A program made the translations under genes and the position numbers. 64,000 nucleotides of DNA, from positions 3,100,001 to 3,164,000 of the forward strand of contig JAEVHH010000004.1 of NCBI GenBank assembly GCA_017607445.1. Reading direction: 5' to 3'. Numbering within the stretch: position 1 is the first letter of the stretch; every line of letters starts with the position of its first letter. Of this stretch, positions 37,806-48,600 are shown one piece after another. The notes under the pieces are model-generated. The model saw nothing but the letters and a program-made list of their open reading frames with translations. It had not been told where the DNA came from and searched no databases. The DNA comes from Histoplasma ohiense. Taxonomy: Eukaryota; Ascomycota; Eurotiomycetes; Onygenales; Ajellomycetaceae.

Positions 37806-38846
37806 CAGATTCTGCATAGACGTTCATTGTGATTGCATTTCCTTACTCGCATTCTATATTTGTATTCTCTCTCACTTTTTCCTTTTCATTTGCTGGATTT
37901 TTCATGACAGATATTTCATTTTAGGGATGTGAGATCACTGGCTTGAGGAAGGTAGAAGTTGCAAAGAAAATAGCGCGTTACTTCATCCCAGACAAATGGG
38001 AAGGCGGGCCATGGGAAGGCGAGCCATGGCATAGCATATGACAAGAGACAGCTTGCACAACACTTCTTAAGATTTTCCTTTTTATCACTTCTCATACGAC
38101 TATACAGGGATACTATTCCTTTTTCCTTTTTCTCCCTACCTAACTTGTCTTTCACTCTACCTGTTTTACTTATTCTTCTATCATAACACTGAGATACCCA
38201 CTCCTTTATCGTTATATTCCTCCTGGTTTCCTAATTTTGGAGTTTCAGGCCTGGATCTCGTCCTTGTTTTGTAGTTATTCTATCATTTTATTATTCCAAA
38301 CTTTTTTATTCTACTTCTCATATCGCCATATTCCCCGCTTCGCCCGCCACTTTCTGCCATGAAGGCTACTTTGGCATGAACGCCTCGGAAGAAGAAATTG
38401 CATGCCAGGAGTAGTTAGATACACAAAGCAATTGAATACGGTGGGACTTCTTTTCTGTATTCTTTTTGGAACACATCTAGAAAGGAAAACACAGCAACAG
38501 AATCAGGGGCAGTGTTGTTTCTGATTCCTGAATGAGGTCCGCTTATTTTTATTTCACGGTTGGTTATGGATATTATGATATCTTTACAATTACTCACAAC
38601 CAACCATTGAGTCACTCCGTCATGCCACTCACTACTCTCACTTGTCCTCCACCGCCCCGTCGAATTCATCTCATCTCGTGCAACTTTTATCATAAAAGGG
38701 TTCTCCTGTCCTTTTATCTTAAACCTACAGTTTCGTCCAAGTATCCGGTTAACTTACACTTCCTACCTCAGATATCACACACCTACCGTCTTTTTCGAGC
38801 TTACATTCGAGAAATATAAACTCCATATCCGTGCGGTCACATTACC
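37806..38846. other. Intergenic region, no gene seen
   Basis: About 1 kb between two same-strand genes. T- and CT-rich, with stretches that fit a 3' UTR followed by the promoter of the F-box gene. No recognisable frame. Confidence 0.5.
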
Positions 38847-39839
38847 ATGGCCTTCCTCAATCTCCCGTCAGAGTTAATCATAAACATCGCAGACGAAATC
38901 CTAAATAACCAAGACCTCAGCAGCCTCTCTCAAACTTGTCGAGACCTCCACTCCCTTCTCAACAATTACCTCTACCGTCGCGACGCACAATCAGGCAATC
39001 CACAAGCTCTCTTCTGGGCAGCCTACAGGGGCCACGTCTCTACCGCCCGCAAAGCGCTTTCGCACGGCGCGAACATACACGCAAGGGACACCTCCACCAC
39101 CTCATTCCCAAACCACTTCCCAGGCCAATCGCTCTCCCGACGATGGGACTCGTGCCCAACAACCCTCCACTTCACTCCTCTTCAAATCGCAACATGTTAC
39201 CTGCGCGAGAGCATGGTTCGCTTTCTCATTCAACAAGGCGCAGACGCCCATGGACCCTTCCCCGCCCACCACGATGGCTACCCGTTACATGTCGTGAGCA
39301 GCAACGGGCCCACCAGGCTCGTAAAATTGCTCTTAGAGAAAGGTGCTGAAGTCGACGTGCGCAATTCGAAAGGGTGGACGCCGTTGTATTGCGCCGTGAG
39401 GCGGCTTCTTTCTACCCTCACACCGGACAAGGAGAGTGCGACGCGCATACGGCTGTTGTTGGATTACGGTGCTGATCCGGACGCTGCTAGCAAGGCTGGG
39501 AAGTCGTCTAGGTTGTTGGCGAAGAAGTGTCGGGATCCGTATGTTCGGATGATGCTGTTGGGGGAAAAAGCGGCGAGGATTAGCTTGTATGAAGCGAATT
39601 TGGAGGGAGCAATTGAAGAAAGGGGCAAATTGAATTGCGAGGTGACCAGTAAATTGGATAATGATAATGACATGGCTACGTCCGTGGCGCCATCTCCCGT
39701 GACGGAGTCAAAATCGAAAAGGCCTCGCAAAAGGTCTCAGAGGCAGAAGCAGAAGAGGAAACAAAAGACGCAGCTAGGAGGGGGGCATGGGAATATTGAA
39801 GGTAAAGATGAAGCTAAAGGAGTATATATTGGGAGTTAG
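38847..39839 (+). CDS. F-box protein with ankyrin repeats
   Basis: Likely substrate adaptor of an SCF ubiquitin ligase. A single 330-residue exon. The N-terminal residues form an F-box (LNLPSELIINIADEIL, DLSSLSQTCRDLHSLLN). Ankyrin units follow: ALFWAAYRGHVSTARKALSHGANIHARD; FTPLQIATCYLRESMVRFLIQQGADAHG; YPLHVVSSNGPTRLVKLLLEKGAEVDVRN; GWTPLYCAVRR with LLLDYGADPD. The C-terminus is basic (KRPRKRSQRQKQKRKQK), nuclear-signal-like. The ATG sits in a good context (ATTACCATGG). The TAG stop is followed in the same frame by another 80-codon Cys-rich frame; an 87-nt intron (39802-39888) could remove the stop and fuse them (separate entry). Confidence 0.85.
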   Translation: MAFLNLPSELIINIADEILNNQDLSSLSQTCRDLHSLLNNYLYRRDAQSGNPQALFWAAYRGHVSTARKALSHGANIHARDTSTTSFPNHFPGQSLSRRWDSCPTTLHFTPLQIATCYLRESMVRFLIQQGADAHGPFPAHHDGYPLHVVSSNGPTRLVKLLLEKGAEVDVRNSKGWTPLYCAVRRLLSTLTPDKESATRIRLLLDYGADPDAASKAGKSSRLLAKKCRDPYVRMMLLGEKAARISLYEANLEGAIEERGKLNCEVTSKLDNDNDMATSVAPSPVTESKSKRPRKRSQRQKQKRKQKTQLGGGHGNIEGKDEAKGVYIGS

Positions 39840-39845
39840 GTTTCA

Positions 39846-40088
39846 ATGACACCGGTACAAGTGGACAAACTTGATGGCATTACCGCAGATGCTACCGAAA
39901 TTCCTCGACGTGAATTGGGGCCAATAATGCACAAACAATTATGTCAATATTTTAGCTGCTTGCATTCACATATTAGATTATTTAGGATAAAAAGAAAGAT
40001 TGAATGTGGATTGTGCAGAAACGCAAGCAAGCAATCCTTTCAATGCCCTGATTGTGAGGTTGTGTTGTGCTCCAACTGTGTTGAATGA
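39846..40088 (+). other. Cys-rich frame in register with the F-box gene, possible extra exon
   Basis: This 80-codon open frame begins seven bases after the F-box gene's TAG and is in the same reading frame. It ends with a run of cysteine pairs: CGLC, CPDC, CSNC plus LC, spaced like a zinc-binding or treble-clef module. It could be the last exon of the F-box gene if intron 39802-39888 (GTAAAG...CCGCAG) is removed, giving IEDATEIPRREL at the junction. It could also be a remnant of a zinc-finger C-terminus of a transposase. The donor is weak and the branch site poor, so this is tentative. Confidence 0.35.
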
Positions 40089-40122
40089 AAACAATCTACG
40101 GGGTTTTTGAAAAGCTTAATTG

Positions 40123-40156
<34 letters not shown>

Positions 40157-40638
40157 TTCCTTTCTTTCGTATTGCTTTTAATTATCTTTTGAAAATCAAA
40201 AGTTTTCATCATTATTGGGTTTTAATCGTTGGATTTACTTTTTGCCTCAATATTTCCGGCGATGGTGCCGTTTGATTAATATCCCAGGCGGACCTAGGAC
40301 CTGTATCCTATTGGATCCGGATTTTAGATAATTTTTACCATAGAATTTGAGGGTACACGGGTTGCTATATAAAAACAATGTATTTTTTCTATTTCGTCCA
40401 TGTATCTTAGTGAACTCTTATATATATCTCTGGAGGAATTCTAGGAGAATTTGTTTCTGATCTGATCTGGCGTGAATCCCAAGGGAGAGCAGTATATACA
40501 TTTTAACGATGTAGTATGCTTAACCATGTATACCCAAGGCGTGGATAGACGGCAAAATAATAAGAAGAAATAGTGTGGAATAGGGCAAACATGAACGTGG
40601 TGATTGATCCTGGTATCGTCAACAACTAGTAGTATGTA
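40089..40638. other. Intergenic region between convergent genes, no other gene
   Basis: AT-rich DNA between the F-box gene (+) and the coiled-coil gene (-). Contains the T15/A20 tract described separately. Otherwise nothing recognisable. Confidence 0.5.
40123..40157. repeat. T15-A20 inverted homopolymer between convergent genes
   Basis: Fifteen T residues are immediately followed by twenty A residues. The arms are complementary and sit shortly after the possible end of the F-box frame and before the 3' end of the opposing coiled-coil gene. A role as a two-way polyadenylation/termination element is inference. Confidence 0.9.
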
Positions 40639-41898
40639 TCACCATCCCGGTAACATGCCCGCATTTGAAGTGCGTTGCAAATTCTTCAATCTCAATTCTA
40701 GGCTCACATTCTCATCCTCCATTCTATGCAGCTCCCGATGCAGTGCCTCATTCTCTGACCGAAGCTGCTGCAATCTCTGCGCCGTTTTTTCACGGAACAT
40801 TCCATGCTCATCAAGGAGTGCCTCCATCTTATTCCAACCCATACCGGTAGACGCCACAGACGAGCGCCGCACTTCAGCCAGTTCTTCCTCCTTTTGCCGT
40901 AGTTTGCTTTCCAGCTCATCAACTGCAGTACGCCATGCTTTGTCCGTCGTTGCGCGGAATGCGGTATTCTGAGTTGCAGCGACGAGTTGGCCCATGAGAT
41001 CTTCATTCGCTTTTTCAAGCTCGAGCGCCCGCTGCTCCAGGGCTGCGTTCTTCGCAGCTTGGAATAGATCTGATGTATCTCGTCGCTCAAACGAGATGCT
41101 GCTCTTGGGTCGTCGGGGGGGTGTTAGTTGTCCTTGTCCACCGGCTCTTTCTAATCTCTCTATCTTACGTATTGCCTCACAGAGTTTACCACGCAGCACA
41201 ATGACGTTATGTAAATCATCGTCGCGCAGCTTTCGGAATGCAGCATGCTCGCGGCGTTCTTCTGCTAGTAAGACACGGACTTTCCTGAGGTTCGCGACAT
41301 CTTCGTCTCGAATTGCGAAAATAGCTTCTTGTCGTTTAGCTGTTGCGGCTTTCTCTGCCTCCAGGATTTTGACCCTTTCCCCCAAGGCTTCATATTCTTC
41401 CTGTGAAACGGATATGGTTGGGTTCCCTTGCTCAATGAAGATAATTTTGGACATTAGGGATGAAAGTTGTTTTTCTAGGGGCCCAGGAATTCGAGGAGGC
41501 AGCTCTTCATCATCAGGAGCGGTGGAATCACTGTCCCCTTCTGATCTATGATCTCGTGGAGTGGGTGTTTTCTGGGGAAATTCAACCTCATCCGGCTCTC
41601 CCGCTGATTGCTTCGGATCTTCAGAGAGAGTCTGCTTGAGAGGCTTTGGGTGATATTGCGTGCTTTGCGCAATTAGATTCCGCGGTTCCTGTAATTCCGC
41701 TGCTTGTATGCTCGCACTTTCGAGCTTCAGTGACAAACGGTCCTGCCGTTGCCATAGCCCAACCTGTGTTTCTTCATTTCCAATCGTCTCACTACTACGA
41801 TCAGAATCATAGCCTCCCGAACCACGAGATTCTACCGACATCGACCGAGCGGATAGTGACCGCACAGAGGGTGTTCTGGCAATGTTCGTATTCCACAT
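40639..41898 (-). CDS. Coiled-coil protein of unknown function
   Basis: A single 419-residue exon that I do not recognise. It begins with a Ser/Arg-rich disordered segment (SVRSLSARSMSVESRGSGGYDSDRSSE). From about residue 150 it is almost continuously predicted helix with coiled-coil heptads: IFIEQGNPTISVSQEEYEAL, KILEAEKAA, LRKVRVLLAEERREHAAF, LRGKLCEAIRKIERLE, ELEKANEDLMGQLVAAT, ELESKLRQKEEELAEVR, and LQQLRSENEALHRELHRMED. A poly-basic linker with a possible phosphosite (TPPRRPKSSISFERRDTSD) interrupts the helices. No catalytic motif, membrane span or signal peptide. It could be a structural or adaptor protein. It ends convergently with the F-box gene. Confidence 0.78.
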   Translation of the reverse strand: MWNTNIARTPSVRSLSARSMSVESRGSGGYDSDRSSETIGNEETQVGLWQRQDRLSLKLESASIQAAELQEPRNLIAQSTQYHPKPLKQTLSEDPKQSAGEPDEVEFPQKTPTPRDHRSEGDSDSTAPDDEELPPRIPGPLEKQLSSLMSKIIFIEQGNPTISVSQEEYEALGERVKILEAEKAATAKRQEAIFAIRDEDVANLRKVRVLLAEERREHAAFRKLRDDDLHNVIVLRGKLCEAIRKIERLERAGGQGQLTPPRRPKSSISFERRDTSDLFQAAKNAALEQRALELEKANEDLMGQLVAATQNTAFRATTDKAWRTAVDELESKLRQKEEELAEVRRSSVASTGMGWNKMEALLDEHGMFREKTAQRLQQLRSENEALHRELHRMEDENVSLELRLKNLQRTSNAGMLPGW

Positions 41899-42997
41899 CG
41901 ATTGTTATGGGCGGTATACGCAGAATTGAATAAAGAGCGCAAGAAGAAGTGAAAAGAAATCCAGTAGTAGAAGTCAGTAGAAGTCTCTAGAACTCAAAAT
42001 GCTATCCAGAATCAGCAAAAAGTTGGGGAGACCCGTGTAGAAGTAGCTGTTGGCTGTGTGTCCCCTGAGCTCTCCGACAAATTGCCGAAACAAGTTGATA
42101 CGAAGAGAAAGAACTGTAACATTATTCTGGAGTCCATGATACAGTTGCCGTCCAACTAGAGTAAAGAGCATGGGCGGCAATCCGTTATCAATTTCCTCGC
42201 TTCGTCTCAGGCTGACGGGAGGGAAAGTGGGGTGTCGAGTTTCCAGGAGGTTGAGACATTGGTGGTGTCATCTCATCTGGTTTGTATGAAGCGAACGCTC
42301 GAGCAACGGACGAGAGGATTTTTGATACCTGAAAGCTGCAGGTTGTTTGCTATGTTGTAAGAGCATACGGTTTAATCCAAAATAAAATGAAACCTAGTTG
42401 TGCGTAGATGCATATATTGAATGGGGTTCATTGCCTCTACCAGCCCGCGCCCCCCAACCCACGCTCATTGGATTGAAGTTGTCATGGATGTCTCAACGTA
42501 GTTTAGAATTAGTCCTATGGGCTTCATGTTGCGTTGCCCTACGAGGGTCATAAAACAACCTTCGATCTCCCGATATATTATCACTATTTTCGAACTAAAG
42601 AGTCAAAAGCCTCGGGTTTTATAGAACAACTTCCAGGTTGCTGTGCATGATGTCATTGTTAAAAGTCACAACCAGTGTCACAGCTTTCGGCAGAGTGTTA
42701 TATTTTAAATTGACATGCTATGGAAGTGATATCTATGAGTCGAGATGCACGAAAAAGAAATAGTAAAATATACAAATTCTATCCCAGATAACAAATGAGT
42801 ACAGCAGATAAAGAATGAAAAATACTAGTAGGAAGAGGCTGCAAGAATGCACAGTTCTCAAAAGGGTGAAGCTAGGAGCGATTGGGTATATAATACTAAA
42901 TGAACTCCATTTACAGAAACATAATGATACAAATAGAAGATGGGCCAACCAGCACAGATTAGGGTACATTCAGGATCCAATGTATGTTACACACTCA
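41899..42997. other. Intergenic region, no gene seen
   Basis: About 1.1 kb between two - strand genes: promoter side of the coiled-coil gene and 3' side of the desaturase. No recognisable frame. Confidence 0.5.
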
Positions 42998-44450
42998 CTA
43001 TTTATTCACTTTGAATTTCTTCTTAATATCCTCTTCAGTGAATCGACGTGTTTTGGTCCTAAGCATTGTAGCGATCTCGTCCACGGTCATATGGACTTGA
43101 TCACCAATGGGAACGAGGCATTTTGCCAAGTGCACATAGTCCTTCTGCATCAGCTTGACTGTTAACATGATATAATCAATGTTATGGAATACCAGCGCAA
43201 ACTCCTCAGAGTAACGCTTTTTCTGCTTGAGGAATGCAACGGGGTGTTCCCGCCAGTGCCTCAGAGGGTTGAGGTGGTGAGAGGTGTGATAGCCGTCATT
43301 GAAACAGAAACGGTTGCTCTATGCGTATAGTCTTTAGCATAAACTTGGGTCAAAACAGAATGGAAAGTACTTACAGCAACATCTATTAGAGTGATACTTG
43401 AGCGAAAGTCGGAATCTGGGTCCATTTCATCCACAAAGGCATGTTGGCCCCAATTGCCGACCATCAATCCCACTCGTAATTGCAAGAGTGGGAGCGCAAA
43501 TACGAACAGTGTAGCTTTCCAATTAACTTTGAAAAGGAGGAAAATAGCAAGGTAATTTGAAATTTCCCAAAATGCAGCTTTTATAGCTAATCGTGTCTTT
43601 AACGTGCGGAGAAAGTACAATGGTAGCTCCAGCCAGATAAAGAACATGAATCTACCAACGTAGCATAGGAAATCACCGAGGTCGTCCCGTTGATATCGAA
43701 TGGTGGAAGAGAGGTCGCTAGGACCGTTGCCTTCGACATGGTGATGTTTGACGTGATGATAATAGTACGAGTTCCAAGTGTGGCCCATCAGCGGATTTGT
43801 GATGTAGGGAAACAACGTATCAAGCCATGAGTACTTCCGAGCAAGAATTCCTCCCATGTGAATGTGTTGGTGCATCATGAGAGTATATGTTCCCACGTAA
43901 TAGGATTGCATGATCCAGTGAAAGACTCCATGGACCCAATTGAAGTGGTAAAACAGAAAAATGGCGCTTGGAACGGATGTAGCAAAGTACAGGAGGAGAT
44001 GCGTTAGCATTACCACATCTGTTTCGACACGGACAATCCTCCGGCCAACGTTGACATACGGCCGCAATATATATTCATTAATAAGGTGGGGGAGTTTGAT
44101 ATCTTTGAAATCCCACCCAACAAAGATAGTTGGTTCGAAATCTTTGTGCTGAGGATTGTTGAATGCAGACAACGTTTCAACTGTGGCATTGCTGGCTTCG
44201 AGACAGCTGGATTCAGCGGGTCCATTTTCTTTAAAATCCTATTAGAACAGTATGAGATGCAATCCAGCTAAAGATTCTTACTGTTGGACCTCTGTCTCGT
44301 TTCACATTCATCGATGCCGGGCGTATCCGTCCCGCTTGGTCCACTTCCCAGAGATGCCACAGCTTGGCTCCTTAGCATGGAAGCATCGCCAAACAATTCC
44401 TGGAGGACTATTAGATCTGACCGTGTTAAGTTAGGATCTATAGTATCCAT
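42998..44450 (-). CDS. Fatty acid desaturase family, membrane di-iron enzyme
   Basis: Membrane-bound desaturase/hydroxylase fold. Exons 44450-44282, 44228-43375 and 43318-42998 give about 447 residues. The three histidine boxes of the family are present: HQHIH (HxxxH), HHVKHH (HxxHH) and HTSHH. The third comes from the last exon (FNDGYHTSHHLNP), so the first stop after exon 2 is not the true end. Hydrophobic stretches (LLLYFATSVPSAIFLFYHF, FFIWLELPLYFLRTL, LAIFLLFKVNWKATLFVFAL) surround the boxes. Substrate is unclear: lipid desaturase, hydroxylase or carotenoid-type enzyme. The first exon (MDTIDPNLTRSDLIVLQEL) is a 56-residue soluble leader. The exon 1/2 acceptor is AAAG at 44229, chosen because it keeps the frame; this is the least certain junction. 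A 55-base A run lies about 100 nt upstream of the start. Confidence 0.83.
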
Positions 44451-44547
44451 GATTGAAAGAGAGGGATAGTAACTGGAAAAATCGACTCGCAAAAACAAAC
44501 AAAAAAAAATTGAAGAGTAAATCGAAAATAAAGGGATATACACGCAG

Positions 44548-44604
<57 letters not shown>

Positions 44605-45669
44605 CAACGGGCCGGATAAGGCTATTTTCAGTTCAGACTAGTACTGGCCATAAATTGTTGGGGGATTGGATTGGTTCGTCCCCTCTACCCTCGGCATCGA
44701 AGTGATATGCTTTGTAAGAAAATAGAGGGCTTGATCAAGCATTTTTCCTTCTCTTTTCCCCTTTCGGCGCAGCGTTATTTTTCCAATAGCCCCCGGCTGC
44801 CGGGAAGGCTAGTGGCAGGCCCTTGGGCACAATGGTTGAATGTTAGGCGGCAAAAGAAGTTCGTGCTGCAAGCTCTCTGCCCAGGCCTTTTGGCACTTTG
44901 ACAGGACGTCAGTGGGCCCCAGGATGACATTCTCTTGTTATTTGTTTGTGCACTGCTGGGGCTGGCTGTCAAAGTTTGTTGTATTGGAGGATGGAAAATA
45001 AGTCTTGCACAGGCTAGAAACTTGTGTGGTGAGCGTGTCATAAGGTGGCAAGCCCCCATATTTTGGCTGTCAAGTTAGGCACCAAGGCCTCATAACTTCT
45101 GCGATGAGCACTGGATATATTTTTTGAGCTTTTTTGAGCTCTGTATTGAGATTTCCATTTATATTTCTAGTGCGTGCAAGGACTTGTTCCCGCGACCTCC
45201 GTACAGATCTGCATCGAGGCTCACTCTTCTCTCATCAATTCGATTTGGAGAGACTCCTGGTCTTTTTCAAGAAAAGAGGCAAAACGGCACTTTGGTCAAC
45301 CTGAAGGCAGCGAAAATTAAAATTGAGCACTCTGTAGCTTCGAAATCTTCGTGCCAGAACACAAAACATGGGGTCTATCTACATTACCTAAGTCCTTCAG
45401 ATTATATCCTAAGAATTGGGACTTGTTTTGTTGTGCCTATGAATGGAAAATTTGCAAATTGTTGCTAAAGGAATGGTAGTGGAGTACACTAGCAGAGTCC
45501 GTGTATAGATTCACGGTTGGAATTGACATAACGATGTAATAGGTTTGATTTTGACAATAGATCTTACAAAGTGTACTGGGTTTCCTGAGGAGAATATTCA
45601 TCATGGGTATAAGAACGCTTGCTTTCGAATAAAAAACATCCAAAACATATATTAGGTATCCCCGAAAAT
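44451..45669. other. Intergenic region, no gene seen
   Basis: Upstream side of the desaturase and downstream side of Vps15. Contains the A55 run and AT-rich DNA. A few short frames, none with recognisable features. Confidence 0.5.
44548..44602. repeat. A55 homopolymer (poly-T upstream of the desaturase)
   Basis: Fifty-five consecutive A on the + strand, that is, T on the desaturase's coding strand, about 98 nt upstream of its ATG. Long dT tracts exclude nucleosomes in fungal promoters. The exact length may be unreliable in assembly. Confidence 0.9.
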
Positions 45670-48600
45670 CTACTGAAATACGTATACCATTCCCCCGCGA
45701 TCGACGCTGATAGCCATCCCATACGGAACTTCCAAGAGGGCAACATCAAGAATGGAGTCAAGATGACTTTTCAAAAGTTGTTGCTGTTGTAGGCTGATTA
45801 CTGTACTTCGGGGAGGACGGCTGGAAGCAGTGGGTCCACCACTCGAAGCCTTGTCCCCACGCTTTTTTGTAGAGCCCTGCCCTTTGCCACCGCCATTAGG
45901 AGAAGTTGAAGTCATCGGCACCCACTCAGTGGTGATGGATAATGAAGGGGTAGGGTGTGTTGTGTCGTATCGTGGTTTCTGGGCGATCCCGTCAGGCACT
46001 ACTCCCAATCCACTAATTATCATTGAAGCATCCGGATGTGTGGTATCCCAGAAGCGAACTTTCCTATCCGATCCACCAGATATTAAGAATCCGCATTTAG
46101 ATCCTTCCTGGCTATTCTCAGGTACGTCAAGACCAACTGCAATGGCCCGGATGCCACCGTAGTCGCTGCTGCCAGATGAAGGGAAGATGGCCCCAGCCCC
46201 ATTTCCAGCACTTGGCTCAACGCCAGCAGGCGACGTAGGATTGCCAGCAAATCGCCCGAGCATACCTTCGGGGCGATCTTCATCAACACGCCAAGGTTCA
46301 TAGTTCTTCCAGCTAGTATCTGCTGCCAGATGGATATTTTTCCGTATGCTGGGGTTGGGAACGTCGTCACCTGCATAAGCCTTATTGGCGGCTGCCGACG
46401 ATGTCCGGTAAACCTCTCTGCATTGAACCTTATCAATATCCCATACCATAATTTCAGCGTCGCTGCTGCCTCCTACTACGCATACCCACCTCCCTCGTCC
46501 TTTAAGCGGGTGTATAAGCAATCTATGAATAGGGGTTCCAGCGGGAAGGCCCCATGATTTCACTCGTAAGCGAAACCGAAGATCCCAGAGGTCAAGGATA
46601 CCATGCGATGTACCGAGAAGGAGCCAGTTATGCTTCCTGTCCAAACAGAATGTCGTGGGAGTTCCATGATGGATTGCATTTTCCAGGGTGTACAACAAGG
46701 TCATCGTTTTTAGATCTAGTGCGTAAATTCGACACTTGTTTGTGGCAATAAGAAGGATTGAATGGGCCTCAGATCGATAATGTTCCATCCAAACGGCGTA
46801 TTCGCCAACAATATTTGAAAGGTAAGACAGGTTATATTCGCGAACGACTTGCGGTTTGCCGTAGCGAACAGCATCATTGATATTACGATAATCGATCCTA
46901 ACGGCATGAATACTCCCGTCCGTAGCCGCGGAGACAAAGGTATGAGTGTTTTCAATGAAGGTAACACATTTTACTTTCGCACCACTGTTGTGACGGTGAG
47001 TTTGTCGGGAACGTGGAGTTACGTTTTTTTCCAGTCTTGTGGTATCCCATATTTTCAGCGTGCCATCGTCTGACGCTGTGACGAAAAATGCGTGATCTGG
47101 AGCAACGACAACGCGGTTGATGGATCCGCTATGCTCACCGAACATGGCAACCAGATTTCCTTGGGGCCTCCAAGGCTTATCTGGCGACTGGAAACTGGCC
47201 TTCTTGATAGGATGATGAGCGCTGACCGGAGAAACTGTAGGTCCAAAATCATATAAGTCTATAGGGTAATTCTCAGCAAATACTGCATCTAGAAGTTTTA
47301 GTATTGTCGGGTCGTTGCCGCGATATGTGTGGTTTGTGCGATTTTGTTGTGGTACTTTTGCTGGAAGGTTCGAGTGATGCGCCATCGAAAGCGGTGACGG
47401 CAAGTGTTGTTCTCTTTGGAAGGGACCGTCTACTTTTCCGAAGGCGTTTGTTGACGTGGTGGAAGTTTCGGCATACGCTTTTGTGGTTTCATTACGGTTG
47501 AGAAGGCTTATAGCCGAAGGCCGGCGATAGACTTCACCGCCTGGGAGGGCTACCGAAAGGTTGTCAGGATCGATGCGCTTCAATGAACGATCGCGTGCCG
47601 ATGGAGGTTGTGATCGGTGTCGATGAGTGACATCCCTGTGCTCCACATCTGATGGGGATCTTGAAGAATCCTGTGATCCAACTGGAGGGGTCGGTGACAA
47701 CGATTCAGGCGAAGCTGGGTCTCGGATATTTAGTTGCACTCTAAGAGAACTTCCACTTTCCATCCGCCCACTGCCCCTTGGTATGAGATTTTTACGGCGC
47801 GATCCAGGAACGGAATCAATTGTTGTTGAAGCGTCAAGAAGTGCATCAGCAATTGTATGAACTTTTCTTTCGCCAGCTGGTGCTTTCGATTTGTCAGGCA
47901 ACGACCGTCGTTGTGGCAAGTCTTGATGTTTTTCAAAAAAGACCGTTTGCAGAGTAACACCGTGCTGACTTAAGGATATAATGTGGGATAAGCCGGGATT
48001 TGAGCTGGTATCTCCTTCCTTTGCTCGTCTTGTGGCAACTCGCCATATGTATTCCTTGAGAGCTAATAATTTGAATTCGTCCTCCTGGGTCATACCGATA
48101 TTCCTTAAGCGAGAAAGCCATTGTTCATCTTCGTCATTTTTTGTGATCGCGCTCGATGAGCCACTGCTGCCACGCTGCCTGATCTTTCCAGCACTTGACG
48201 TACGTGGGCTGCCTAGATCAAACGTCCCGTCTCGAGTAGCGGCCTTCCAAAAGACACCTTTCTCTGATTTAGTTACCCATATCAATAACATATCGTATAC
48301 GCTCTTGGAGAGTGGCTTTTTCAGTGCGTCCAACAGCTGAGCTTCAGAGATGTTTGTTGTGTTAGTTTTGAGAAAGGGACGAACAAGAGGTGTTATAATG
48401 GAGTACGTATCGGCCGGAGAAAGGAATGTTGTTGAAGTGACAACAAAATGGACAGCCGCTTCGCGTATCCATATGCTAGGGTGGATAAAAAATCGTACTG
48501 CAATATGTAGGAGGTCCCACGTTGTTGATCGCTGAAATAGTCCCAGTTTGGCCATACGAGCAAGAGAGCGAAGAACTCTCTCCACAACGAACTCTTCTGG

